Assembly (NCBI GenBank): GCA_003725585.1
Contig: RJMB01000021.1
Span: forward strand, 35,958-99,957
Length of the DNA: 64,000 nt
Source: Halostreptopolyspora alba
GTDB lineage: Bacteria > Actinomycetota > Actinomycetes > Streptosporangiales > Streptosporangiaceae
Direction: 5' to 3'
Shown here: one piece after another, positions 19,160-27,285 of the stretch
Layout: the number at the start of each line of letters is the position of its first letter
Numbering within the stretch: position 1 is the stretch's first letter
Position numbers and translations under genes: made by a program
The notes under the pieces: generated by a model
The model's input: only the letters and a program-made list of their open reading frames with translations
Told to the model about the DNA's origin: nothing
The model's database searches: none

Positions 19160-20166
19160 TACATCACGAGCAGGGTCTTTCCGACGGTGGCGCGTCCCTC
19201 GAGCGCGGCGTGGGCCTCACTGGCTCGTTCCAGCGCGAAGGTCTGGCCGACCACCGGCGTGATCCACCCCTTCGCCACCAGCTCCAGTGCCCGAGCGACC
19301 AGGCGCCTGCGCGATTCGCCGGTCTCGGCCGGAAGGTCGAGGAGTCCCGTCACGCGCACGCCACGGCGCCGCGCCTCCGCGTGGTCGATCTCGGCGAAGG
19401 TGCCGCCGCCGGACCCGTAGCTCACCATGTGCCCCCCGTCAGCGATGGCCTCGAACGCCCGGCCACCGAGCTCGCCCCCGGCGCCGTCGTGGACCACCGC
19501 CGCACCGCGCCCGCCCGTGATCTGACGCGCCCTCTCCTGCCAGCCGGGCTCGGAGTAGTCGACCACGAACTCCGCGCCCTGCTCGCGCACGAAATCCAGC
19601 TTGCGCTGGCCACGGGCGGCGCCGATGACCCGTGCCCCCGCGGCGCGCGCGAGCTGCACGAGCAGGCTGCCCCCACCGCCGGCCGCCGCCGTGACGAGCA
19701 CCCAGGTGTCGGGCTCGACCGGGGCCGCGTCGGAGACCATCAGAGCGAGGGGACCGTCGTGCAGCGTCGCCAAAGCCTCCCGAGGGCTGGCTCCCTCTGG
19801 CAGCGGGATCAGCGACGTTTCCGGCACCGTGACGCGTTCGGCGTATCCACCCGTGGGTGCCACCGTTCGTCCGGTCTCGGGATTGATCTCCCCCGTCTCG
19901 GTGAGGACGGATGTTCCCACCAGGTCGGCGTCCACTCCGTCGCCAACCTCGACCACCCGCCCGGAAACCCCGGACCCCGGGACGTAGGGCGGCCGCACCG
20001 GGAAGTGGTCGGCTCCCCACCCGCTGCGGAGCAACGTGTCGAGGTAGAGGACATCGCCGGCGACAGCCTCGACAACGACCTCTCCGGGCCCGGCCACCGG
20101 GGTGGGCGTCTCAGCGGGCTCCAGGACCTCGGGGCCGCCGAACTCCCGCACTCGAACCGCGCGCAT
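19159..20166 (-). CDS. Zinc-independent MDR-family quinone oxidoreductase
   Basis: A 335-residue medium-chain dehydrogenase/reductase. N-terminal GroES-like fold (MRAVRVREFGGPEVLE at 1-16; the proton-relay-type YVPGSGVSGRVVEVG near 70) and a Rossmann domain with the coenzyme loop AAAGGGGSLLVQLARAAGARV near 155-175. The paired cysteine zinc ligands of true alcohol dehydrogenases are absent, pointing to an NADPH:quinone reductase-type enzyme. Start 20166 is preceded by AGAGG and matches the family N-terminus; a longer frame to 20226 is unlikely. It is divergent from the lipoprotein gene. Confidence 0.85.
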   Translation of the reverse strand: MRAVRVREFGGPEVLEPAETPTPVAGPGEVVVEAVAGDVLYLDTLLRSGWGADHFPVRPPYVPGSGVSGRVVEVGDGVDADLVGTSVLTETGEINPETGRTVAPTGGYAERVTVPETSLIPLPEGASPREALATLHDGPLALMVSDAAPVEPDTWVLVTAAAGGGGSLLVQLARAAGARVIGAARGQRKLDFVREQGAEFVVDYSEPGWQERARQITGGRGAAVVHDGAGGELGGRAFEAIADGGHMVSYGSGGGTFAEIDHAEARRRGVRVTGLLDLPAETGESRRRLVARALELVAKGWITPVVGQTFALERASEAHAALEGRATVGKTLLVM

Positions 20167-20390
20167 ACCAGACCTCTTTCTCCACGTCGGGATCGTCCGT
20201 GGATCTCCCACGGCCACACCCGACATCCTGATCCCTCAAGTTAGGTTTAGGTCAACTCGGATCTCGGTACCATCCGGGCTGTCTCATATGTCACCGATTC
20301 GGTCTGGCGTGTACGCGTTCGGTATGCAATCGTCTTGGCACGAACATCGACCCCACCTGTCCCCCTAGTCCCCCTTGGAAGGCGACCGGC

Positions 20391-20933
20391 ATGAGACGAC
20401 TCCCGCTCACCCCCTATGCGCTCGCGTTACTCCTCACGCTCACCGCCTGCGGCGGCTCCGACGGCACGGACGAGGAGCCCGAGCAGGAGTCCGCGGAGTC
20501 CTCGGCGGAGGAGGACGGCCAGGACCAGGGCGCCCCGCCGGACGGGGGGAGCGAAGGGGCCACACAGGCGCGCGCCGCCGCCGAGGACTTCCTCGAGGCA
20601 CTGCGCGACGGCGACGGTGAGACGGGCTGCGCGCTGATCGCCGAGGAGGCGCACGCCTCGGTCGCCCTCACCGCGACGGCCCCGGGTACCGTGGCGGAGA
20701 GTTGTGAGCCCGCCTTCCCCACCTACGCCGAGGGGTTCAACGGTGCCGACGTCGCGGAGATCGACGAGGTCGAGATGGGCACCGACGACAGCGGCGAGAC
20801 CCCGATCGCCACCGTCACCCTGGAGTACACGGCGGAGGTCGACGGTGAGACCGCGGATGACCTCCTGTTCTGGCTGATGGACGACGGCGAGTGGCGGATC
20901 CGTACGGTTCCCTTCGGAGGGCTCTCCGGCTGA
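20391..20933 (+). CDS. Secreted lipoprotein of unknown function
   Basis: A 180-residue protein with a type II signal peptide: positive MRRL, hydrophobic core and lipobox LTAC with Cys20. An acidic Glu/Asp/Ser-rich spacer (about residues 25-60) leads to a compact domain resembling the small NTF2-like or DUF4878-type lipoprotein domains (EDFLEALRDGDGETGCALIAEEA), with a Cys pair that could form a disulfide. It would be anchored on the outer face of the membrane. The 224-bp gap upstream holds two TAGGT direct repeats and presumably divergent promoters. Confidence 0.72.
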   Translation: MRRLPLTPYALALLLTLTACGGSDGTDEEPEQESAESSAEEDGQDQGAPPDGGSEGATQARAAAEDFLEALRDGDGETGCALIAEEAHASVALTATAPGTVAESCEPAFPTYAEGFNGADVAEIDEVEMGTDDSGETPIATVTLEYTAEVDGETADDLLFWLMDDGEWRIRTVPFGGLSG

Positions 20934-20943
20934 GGCGCACCAC

Positions 20944-22560
20944 GTGCCGGGGCGGGCGGAAAATCCGGTGGAGAGCGTCGCCCAGTTCCCCCACACTGTG
21001 GACGTGCTCCTGACGATCCGGACCACCCACGAACCAGCGACCGACCTCGGATACCTGCTGCACAAGCACCCCGACCGGGTGCAGCGTTTCGACCAGTCGT
21101 ACGGCACCGCCCACGTCTTCTACCCCGAGGCGCGCCCCGACTCGTGCACCGCCGCGTTGCTGGTGCGGGTCGACCCGCACCAGCTCAGGCGCGCGCGCCG
21201 TGGCCAGCGCGAAGCCGACTTCGCGCTGGCCCAGTACGTCAACGACCGCCCGTACGCGGCGTCCTCGTTGTTCGCGGTCGCGCTGGGCAACGTGTTCCGC
21301 AGCGCCCTCAACGGCAAGTGCGCGGCCCGCCCCGAGCTCGCCGCGACAGCGCTCCCGCTGACACTGACCGTCCCGTCTGTGCCCTGTCGGGCGGGGCCGG
21401 ACCGGGTGCGGCGGTTGTTCGAACCGTTGGGCTGGCACGTGAGGGCCGACCCGGTCCCGCTCGACCCGGAGCTGCCCGACTGGGGAGATTCCTCCTACGT
21501 GCGGCTCACGCTGACCGGTACGCGGCGTGTCGCCGACGCGCTCAGCCACCTCTACGTGCTGCTCCCGGTACTCGACGGCGCGAAGCACTACTGGGTCACC
21601 GATGAGGAGGTCGACAAGCTGCTGCGTGCCGGCGGGGCGCGAACGCGGGAATCGACCGACGGAACCACCGGCGACGGCACCGACGACGCGGAAAGCGACG
21701 GCGACACCGAGGCGGGGTGGCTCGCCACACATCCCGAACGCGACCATATCGTGCACCGCTACCTGGCCCGCCGTGGCCGCCTGACGCGGGACGCGATCAG
21801 CCGGCTGGCCGAGGTCGAGGACATGGCCACGGACACGGACGCCGCCGGCGAAACCCGCGTAACCGACCCCACGGTCGAGGACGCCTCCGAGCCCGCCGAC
21901 GCCTCCGGAGAGGGCGAGTCCGCGGTCTCCCCCCGCGAGTCCGCCGACGCCGAGCGTGCCCCCTCTCTGTCCGAGGCGCGGCTCGGGGCGGTGCTGTCGG
22001 CACTCAGGGCACAGGGGGCGCGCCGCGTCATCGACCTCGGATGCGGCAACGGGACGCTGGTGGGCCGGCTGCTGGAGGAATCCTCGGTGGAGCTGGTCAC
22101 CGGGGTCGACGTCGCGGCCTCCGCGGTCACGCGGGCGCGGCGCCGGCTGCGGGTGGACCGGATGCCCCAGCGTCAGCGGCGCCGTCTCGAACTGGTCGTC
22201 GGGTCCGCCGTCTACCGCGACGACCGCTTCACGGGCCACGACGCCGCCGTGCTCATGGAGGTCGTCGAGCACATCGACCCGGAGCGGCTGCCGGCGATGG
22301 AGCACGTGGTGTTCGGTCACGCGTGCCCGCGCACGGTCGTGGTCACCACACCGAACGCGGAGTACAACGTGCGCTACGAAGGACTCGGTGAGGGGGACCT
22401 GCGCCACGGCGACCACCGGTTCGAGTGGACGCGCGCGCAGTTTCGCGCGTGGGCGGAACGGGTCGCCGAACAGTTCGGATACCGGACGCGGTACCTGCCG
22501 GTCGGGACCGAGGACCCCGAGGTCGGGCCGGCGACACAGATGGGGGTGTTCACCCGTTGA
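20944..22560 (+). CDS. hen1: RNA 3'-terminal ribose 2'-O-methyltransferase Hen1
   Basis: A bacterial Hen1 of up to 538 residues that methylates the 2'-OH at repaired RNA ends so that the same cleavage cannot recur. The N-terminal ~240 residues (LLTIRTTHEPATDLGYLLHK) form the Pnkp-ligase-activating domain. An acidic, low-complexity linker follows, then a Rossmann methyltransferase with DLGCGNGTLV near residue 363. The metal-binding motif EVVEH and the H of HGDHRFEWTR complete the Hen1 signature. GTG 20944 follows GAGG; GTG at 20998 or 21004 would start closer to the conserved domain. It overlaps pnkp, with which it acts. Confidence 0.92.
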   Translation: MPGRAENPVESVAQFPHTVDVLLTIRTTHEPATDLGYLLHKHPDRVQRFDQSYGTAHVFYPEARPDSCTAALLVRVDPHQLRRARRGQREADFALAQYVNDRPYAASSLFAVALGNVFRSALNGKCAARPELAATALPLTLTVPSVPCRAGPDRVRRLFEPLGWHVRADPVPLDPELPDWGDSSYVRLTLTGTRRVADALSHLYVLLPVLDGAKHYWVTDEEVDKLLRAGGARTRESTDGTTGDGTDDAESDGDTEAGWLATHPERDHIVHRYLARRGRLTRDAISRLAEVEDMATDTDAAGETRVTDPTVEDASEPADASGEGESAVSPRESADAERAPSLSEARLGAVLSALRAQGARRVIDLGCGNGTLVGRLLEESSVELVTGVDVAASAVTRARRRLRVDRMPQRQRRRLELVVGSAVYRDDRFTGHDAAVLMEVVEHIDPERLPAMEHVVFGHACPRTVVVTTPNAEYNVRYEGLGEGDLRHGDHRFEWTRAQFRAWAERVAEQFGYRTRYLPVGTEDPEVGPATQMGVFTR

Positions 22561-25187
22561 GCGAGCCGACCACGGAACCCGACACCGAGGGACGCACGCT
22601 GGGCGTCCCCCGGATGGGCCTCGTCGTACTGGTCGGGGTCTCCGGCTCGGGCAAGTCCAGCTTCGCGGCGCGGCACTTCCGGAGCACGCAGGTGATCAGC
22701 TCCGACTTCTGCCGCGGGCTCGTCGCCGACGACGAGAACGACCAGACCGCCACCGGCGCCGCGTTCGACATGCTGCACCACATCGTCGGGGTGCGGCTGC
22801 GTCGCGGCCTGCTCACCGTGGTCGACGCCACGAACGTGCAGCCCAAGGCCCGTGACCAGCTGGTGCGGCTGGCCAAGCAGCACGACGTGCTGGCCACCGC
22901 GATCGTGCTGGACGTCCCGGTCAGTGTCGCGCGGGAACGCAACCGGACCCGGCCCGATCGCGACCTGGGCGGCCACGTCGTTCCCCGGCAGCACCGGGAG
23001 CTGAGGGCCGGTCTGAAGCGGATTCGCAAGGAGGGGTTCAGCCGGGTACACGTCCTGCGTGGGGTGAGGGAGGTCGACGGCGCCACCGTCGAGCTGGAAC
23101 GGCTGTGGGTGGACCGGCGAGACCTCACCGGCCCCTTCGACGTCATCGGGGACGTGCACGGCTGCCGCTTCGAGCTCGAGACGCTGCTGGCCCGGCTCGG
23201 CTACACCCTCGAACGCGACCGGCTGGGCCGCGCCGTCGGCGCGCACCATCCCGAGCGCACGGCGGTGTTCGTCGGGGACCTCGTGGACCGCGGCCCCGAC
23301 AGCCCGGGCGTGCTGCGCCTGGTCATGGGCATGGTTGCGGCCGGCGACGCGCTGTGCGTGGCGGGAAACCACGAGAACAAGCTGGTGCGGGCGCTGCGCG
23401 GACGCAACGTGAGGCTCGCGCACGGGTTGGCCGAGACCCTGGAGCAGCTCGACGCCGAACCGGCCGAGTTCCGGCAGGCCGTCCTGGACTTCTGCGACGG
23501 GCTCATCAGCCACTACGTCCTCGACAACGGTGACCTGGTGGTGGCGCACGCCGGGCTGAAGGAGGAGTACCACGGGCGCGCCTCCGGGAGGGTGCGCTCC
23601 TTCGCGCTGTACGGCGAGACCACCGGCGAGACCGACGAGTACGGACTGCCGGTGCGCTCCCCGTGGGCCAAGGAGTACCGGGGCCGGGCCACGGTCGTCC
23701 ACGGGCACACCCCGGTTCCGGAGGCGGAGTGGGTGAACAACACGATCTGCCTGGACACCGGGTGCGTCTTCGGCGGCCGGTTGACGGCGCTGCGCCTGCC
23801 CGAGCGGGAGCTCGTCGACGTCGCGGCCGAGCACACCTGGTACGAGCCGGCGCGGCCGTTCCTCGACTCCGGCGACGCGGCTTTGGCCGGCGAGGGGGAG
23901 ACGCGCGAGGCGGGGGTGCTCGACATCGGCGACGTGCCCTTCGGGCCGGAGCGCCCCGGCGAGGGCGGGGCCGAGGAGCCCCAGGGCGGGGTCGTGGAGA
24001 CCCGACACGGAACCGTGCGGGTTCCCGCCGACCACGCGATGGCCGCGCTCGAGGTGATGAGCCGGTTCGCGACCGACCCCCGGTGGCTGCTGTACCTGCC
24101 CCCCACAATGGCGCCGGCACCCGCCGCGCCCGATGGCGACCTGCTGGAGCGTCCCGACGAGGCGTTCTCCCACTACCGCGACGTGGGGCTGGACCGGGTC
24201 GTCTGCCAGGAGAAACACATGGGCTCCCGGGCGGTGGCGGTGGTGTGCCGCGACGAGGAGGCCGCCCGCCGCCGGTTCACCCCGGGCGCCCTGGGCGCGG
24301 TCTACTCCCGCACCGGCCGACCGTTCTTCGCCGAGCCCTCCACCCGGGACGCGGTTCTGGCGCGACTGCGGGCGGCGATCGAGTCGGCGGGGCTGTGGGA
24401 GGAGCTCGGCACCGACTGGCTGGCCCTCGACGGGGAGCTGTTGCCGTGGTCGGCCAAGGCCGGAGGGCTCATCCGCGACCAGTACGCGGCCCTCGGCGCC
24501 GCGGCCCGTTCGGCGCTGCCGGCGGCCCGTGAGGCGCTGGACGCGGCCGCCGGGCGCGGGCTGGACGTGTCCGGACTGGTCGAGGACGTCGCCGCCCAGG
24601 AGGCCGACATCGAGGCGTTCAGCCGGGTGTACCGCGGCTACACCTGGCCCACCGACGGCGTCTCCGGACTGCGGTACGCGCCGTTCGCGGTGCTCGCCGC
24701 TGAGGGGGCGACGTTCACCGACCGGGACCACGGCTGGCACGTGTCCGTGGCCGAACGGCTCGCCGAGCACAGCGCGCTGGTGATTCCCACCCGTTATCGC
24801 ACCGTGGACCTGAGCGACCCGGAGGCGACCTCAGCCGCCGCGCGGTGGTGGCACGAGCTGGTGGCGGCCGGTGGTGAGGGCATGGTCGTGAAGCCGTGGA
24901 GCGGCGCGTCGGCCACCGGAACCAAGGGGCTGCTGCAGCCGGGGTTGAAGGTGCGCGGGCCGGAGTACCTGCGGATCATCTACGGCCCCGACTACCCGCG
25001 CCCACAGCACCTGGCCAAGCTGCGCAAGCGCGGGCTGGGCCGCAAGAGCGGGCTGGCGCTGCGCGAGCACAAGCTGGGCCTGGAGGCCCTGGCACGGCAC
25101 GCGCGCGGTGAGCCGACGCGGCGGGTGCACGAGCCGGTGTTCGCCGTGCTGGCCCTGGAGTCCGAACCGGTCGACCCACGGTTGTAG
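22557..25187 (+). CDS. pnkp: Polynucleotide kinase-phosphatase Pnkp
   Basis: An 876-residue three-module RNA-repair enzyme. Residues ~18-190 are a P-loop 5'-kinase (GVSGSGKSS). Residues ~195-420 are a metallophosphatase that removes 2'/3' phosphates (DVIGDVHGC, GDLVDRGPD, GNHEN, HGHTP). The C-terminal part is a nucleotidyltransferase of the ligase superfamily (Lys in EKHMGSRAV near 552; later VVKPW). Ligation needs Hen1, supplied by the overlapping gene (TTGA). The TTG start gives an N-terminus close to the family; ATG 22614 is an alternative starting just before the kinase. Length matches characterised Pnkp. It reverses ribotoxin cuts in tRNA and other RNA. Confidence 0.94.
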   Translation: MSEPTTEPDTEGRTLGVPRMGLVVLVGVSGSGKSSFAARHFRSTQVISSDFCRGLVADDENDQTATGAAFDMLHHIVGVRLRRGLLTVVDATNVQPKARDQLVRLAKQHDVLATAIVLDVPVSVARERNRTRPDRDLGGHVVPRQHRELRAGLKRIRKEGFSRVHVLRGVREVDGATVELERLWVDRRDLTGPFDVIGDVHGCRFELETLLARLGYTLERDRLGRAVGAHHPERTAVFVGDLVDRGPDSPGVLRLVMGMVAAGDALCVAGNHENKLVRALRGRNVRLAHGLAETLEQLDAEPAEFRQAVLDFCDGLISHYVLDNGDLVVAHAGLKEEYHGRASGRVRSFALYGETTGETDEYGLPVRSPWAKEYRGRATVVHGHTPVPEAEWVNNTICLDTGCVFGGRLTALRLPERELVDVAAEHTWYEPARPFLDSGDAALAGEGETREAGVLDIGDVPFGPERPGEGGAEEPQGGVVETRHGTVRVPADHAMAALEVMSRFATDPRWLLYLPPTMAPAPAAPDGDLLERPDEAFSHYRDVGLDRVVCQEKHMGSRAVAVVCRDEEAARRRFTPGALGAVYSRTGRPFFAEPSTRDAVLARLRAAIESAGLWEELGTDWLALDGELLPWSAKAGGLIRDQYAALGAAARSALPAAREALDAAAGRGLDVSGLVEDVAAQEADIEAFSRVYRGYTWPTDGVSGLRYAPFAVLAAEGATFTDRDHGWHVSVAERLAEHSALVIPTRYRTVDLSDPEATSAAARWWHELVAAGGEGMVVKPWSGASATGTKGLLQPGLKVRGPEYLRIIYGPDYPRPQHLAKLRKRGLGRKSGLALREHKLGLEALARHARGEPTRRVHEPVFAVLALESEPVDPRL

Positions 25188-25274
25188 CCCGTATCCGCGG
25201 GTCCGCGCGGTGCCACGCGTGGAGTCTGGCGAGCGCGGTCACGTATGTCCTGGCCGGCGTCTGAACACCTGCGG

Positions 25275-25297
25275 TACCACCCTGATCAGCGGTGGTA
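25275..25297. promoter_or_regulatory. Inverted repeat upstream of the sulfotransferase-like gene
   Basis: TACCACC and GGTGGTA flank CTGATCAGC, which is itself palindromic (CTGATCAG). It lies 84-106 bp upstream of the GTG at 25381 and could be an operator or a transcript hairpin after pnkp. Confidence 0.4.
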
Positions 25298-25380
25298 ACG
25301 CGCGGTTGACCCGCTGTTTGCCCGCCGGCCCACTCGTGCCGATAACTTCGGCGCGGATTCCCCCACAAACGGAGCGATTC

Positions 25381-26520
25381 GTGGCGACTCGACTTGTCCT
25401 GCACATCGGTGTCCAGAAGTCAGGTACGACCTACCTGCAGCACATGCTGCGGGAACGTGTCGACGAGCTGACGGCCATCGGTGTCGACTACCCCCTGCCC
25501 CCAACCGGACGCCGTCCGGTTGGTCGCAACTATCACGAGTTCGCCACGTACGGCTTCCTGGGCACCGAGTACCCGTGGGTGAGCGAGGACCGGGCGGCCG
25601 CCGAGCGAGGGTCGTGGGAGCGGCTGCTGGGGCAGGTCGCCGCGGCCCCGGCCACCTCGATCGTCTCCCCCGAGGCGCTCTCGGTCGTGCGGGCCGAGGC
25701 CGCCCGCGAGATCGTCGACGCGCTGGGAGTGACCGACATCCAGGTGGTCATCACCGCGCGCGGTCTCGGCAAGCTGCTGCCGTCGGTGTGGCAGCAGCAC
25801 CTGCGCAACGGGCGGGCCACAAGTTTCGCGGCCTATCTCGAGAAGCTCGCGGGAATCCGCGACCGCGGGTGGCCCACGATCGAGAAGGACCACGAATCGC
25901 ACCTGTGGCGCGCGTTCGCGCTCGGGCGGCTCGCGCACCGGTGGTCCTCGATCGTCGGCGCGGATCGGGTCACCCTCGTCGCCAACCCCGGGTCCCCGGC
26001 GGACCTGCTGTGGCACCGGTTCCTGGAGGCCATCGGGCTCGACGGGACCGCCGACCGCCTCTCCCCGCCCGACACGGCGACCACCGTGCACTCCGGCGTG
26101 ACCGCCGCCGAGGCCGGCGTGCTCAAGTCGGTGAACGCGCGCCTGGCCGCGACCGACTGGCCCGGCGGCGTCCGGGGGAATCTGCGCCAGCACCTCATCG
26201 GCGCGTTCGCCGAGCGCGACTCCCGTGGCCCGCGGCTGGCGATCCCACCCCGGTACCGGGAGCAGGTGGCGCAGTGGAGCGCCGACGACCTCGAGGACCT
26301 GCGGGAGTCGGGCGTGCGCGTCGTCGGTGACATCGCGGAGCTGCGCTACACGGCGGACCGGGAACCACCCGAGCCGACCTCGGCCGAGGTCGCCGACGCG
26401 GCCGGGACGGCCACGCTCGCCGCGGCCACGTGGTCGGATCCCACGCCCGCTTCGGCCGAGGCGCCCGCGCCCTCCGACAGGCGCGCCCGCGGCTGGCTCA
26501 GGGGCCGCGCACGGCGGTAA
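25381..26520 (+). CDS. Sulfotransferase-like P-loop protein
   Basis: A 379-residue protein starting with LVLHIGVQKSGTTYLQ, the 5'-phosphosulfate-binding loop of sulfotransferases, at residues 5-20. A mid-protein SIVSPEALS followed by DIQVVITARGL fits the 3'-phosphate site. The C-terminal ~50 residues are an Ala/Pro/Glu/Arg-rich tail. GTG 25381 has GGAG upstream and puts the P-loop at the extreme N-terminus, as in the family. Related proteins sulfate cell-surface glycans or lipids; the acceptor here is unknown. It stands alone. Confidence 0.72.
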   Translation: MATRLVLHIGVQKSGTTYLQHMLRERVDELTAIGVDYPLPPTGRRPVGRNYHEFATYGFLGTEYPWVSEDRAAAERGSWERLLGQVAAAPATSIVSPEALSVVRAEAAREIVDALGVTDIQVVITARGLGKLLPSVWQQHLRNGRATSFAAYLEKLAGIRDRGWPTIEKDHESHLWRAFALGRLAHRWSSIVGADRVTLVANPGSPADLLWHRFLEAIGLDGTADRLSPPDTATTVHSGVTAAEAGVLKSVNARLAATDWPGGVRGNLRQHLIGAFAERDSRGPRLAIPPRYREQVAQWSADDLEDLRESGVRVVGDIAELRYTADREPPEPTSAEVADAAGTATLAAATWSDPTPASAEAPAPSDRRARGWLRGRARR

Positions 26521-26591
26521 CCGCCGGCGACACCGCGAGCGTCACCCGCGTTCCCCAGGGGCACCACCAATCCACGCCGACGCGACGCGTT

Positions 26592-26661
26592 GACTTTACC
26601 CAAGTCGGGTATACCGTATACAGGAAATTTCCGACCGCGGCCGGACCCCCGATTCGGGGGT
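26592..26661 (+). promoter_or_regulatory. Stacked dyads and hairpin upstream of the formate dehydrogenase operon
   Basis: GACTT-TACCC-AAGTC (26592-26606), then GTATAC-C-GTATAC (26609-26621), then a tight hairpin ACCCCCGA/TCGGGGGT (26645-26661). TTGACT at 26590 could be a -35 element overlapping the first dyad. The GTATAC pair resembles GntR-type operators. The hairpin may also terminate the preceding gene. Confidence 0.45.
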
Positions 26662-26709
26662 GCCGGGCGGTGATAACCCTACGTTATGCACCCATAGGCA
26701 AGGTCGCTT

Positions 26710-26721
26710 TGACGCAGGTCA
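26710..26721 (+). promoter_or_regulatory. CRP/FNR-like dyad upstream of the formate dehydrogenase operon
   Basis: TGAC-GCAG-GTCA, within TTTGACGCAGGTCACA, is a perfect 4-4-4 inverted repeat 58 bp before the first formate dehydrogenase start. It resembles CRP/FNR-family sites; the regulator is not identified. Confidence 0.4.
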
Positions 26722-26778
26722 CATCGGCCCTGGATGCTGTATTCATGTTCTCGCGGACCGATTTTGGTGGTGCACCCC

Positions 26779-27285
26779 ATGTCACGCGTTGATGTCGCCG
26801 AACTCGTGCGATCAGTTGTGGAGAACCGACGTCACGAACGAGGTCCGTTACTGGTCATCCTGCACGACCTGAACGACCAGCTGGGCTATATCGACTCCAC
26901 GGTGGTCGAGCTGGTGGCCGGCGAGCTGAACGTCTCCCGCGCCGACGTCCACGGGGTCGTCACCTTCTACACCGACTTCCGCACCGAGCCGGCGGCCGGG
27001 GTGTCCCTCAAGCTGTGCCGGGCCGAGGCGTGCAAGGCCGTGGGCGCCGAGCGCGTGGTGGAACACGCCCAACAGGTCTTCGGCGTGCGGGTGGGCGAGA
27101 CCACGCCGGACGGCTCGGTCACCCTCGACCAGGTCTTCTGCCTCGGCAACTGCGCGCTCGGCCCCGCGGCCCAGGTCAACGGAAAGACGCACGGCCGGGT
27201 CGACGAGAACCGGCTGGTCGAGATCCTGGCCAGCGCCGAAACCACCGAGCGGGCATCAGCCACGTCCCCCGGGGAGCCCTCATGA
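26779..27285 (+). CDS. fdsG: NAD-dependent formate dehydrogenase gamma subunit (NuoE/FdsG-like)
   Basis: A 168-residue thioredoxin-like [2Fe-2S] protein homologous to NuoE. The four cluster cysteines appear as CRAEAC near residue 73 and CLGNC near 118, in the expected C-x4-C ... C-x3-C spacing. HGVVTFYTDF is the conserved NuoE/HoxE segment. ATG 26779 is used; the in-frame sequence upstream has no family similarity. It carries electrons between the flavin subunit and the cluster chain and overlaps the next gene by ATGA. Confidence 0.88.
   Translation: MSRVDVAELVRSVVENRRHERGPLLVILHDLNDQLGYIDSTVVELVAGELNVSRADVHGVVTFYTDFRTEPAAGVSLKLCRAEACKAVGAERVVEHAQQVFGVRVGETTPDGSVTLDQVFCLGNCALGPAAQVNGKTHGRVDENRLVEILASAETTERASATSPGEPS

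Noticed and set aside
22374..24770. 798-codon minus-strand frame opposite hen1/pnkp
   Set aside because: Antisense shadow of a well-supported enzyme gene; no domain and no ribosome-binding site.
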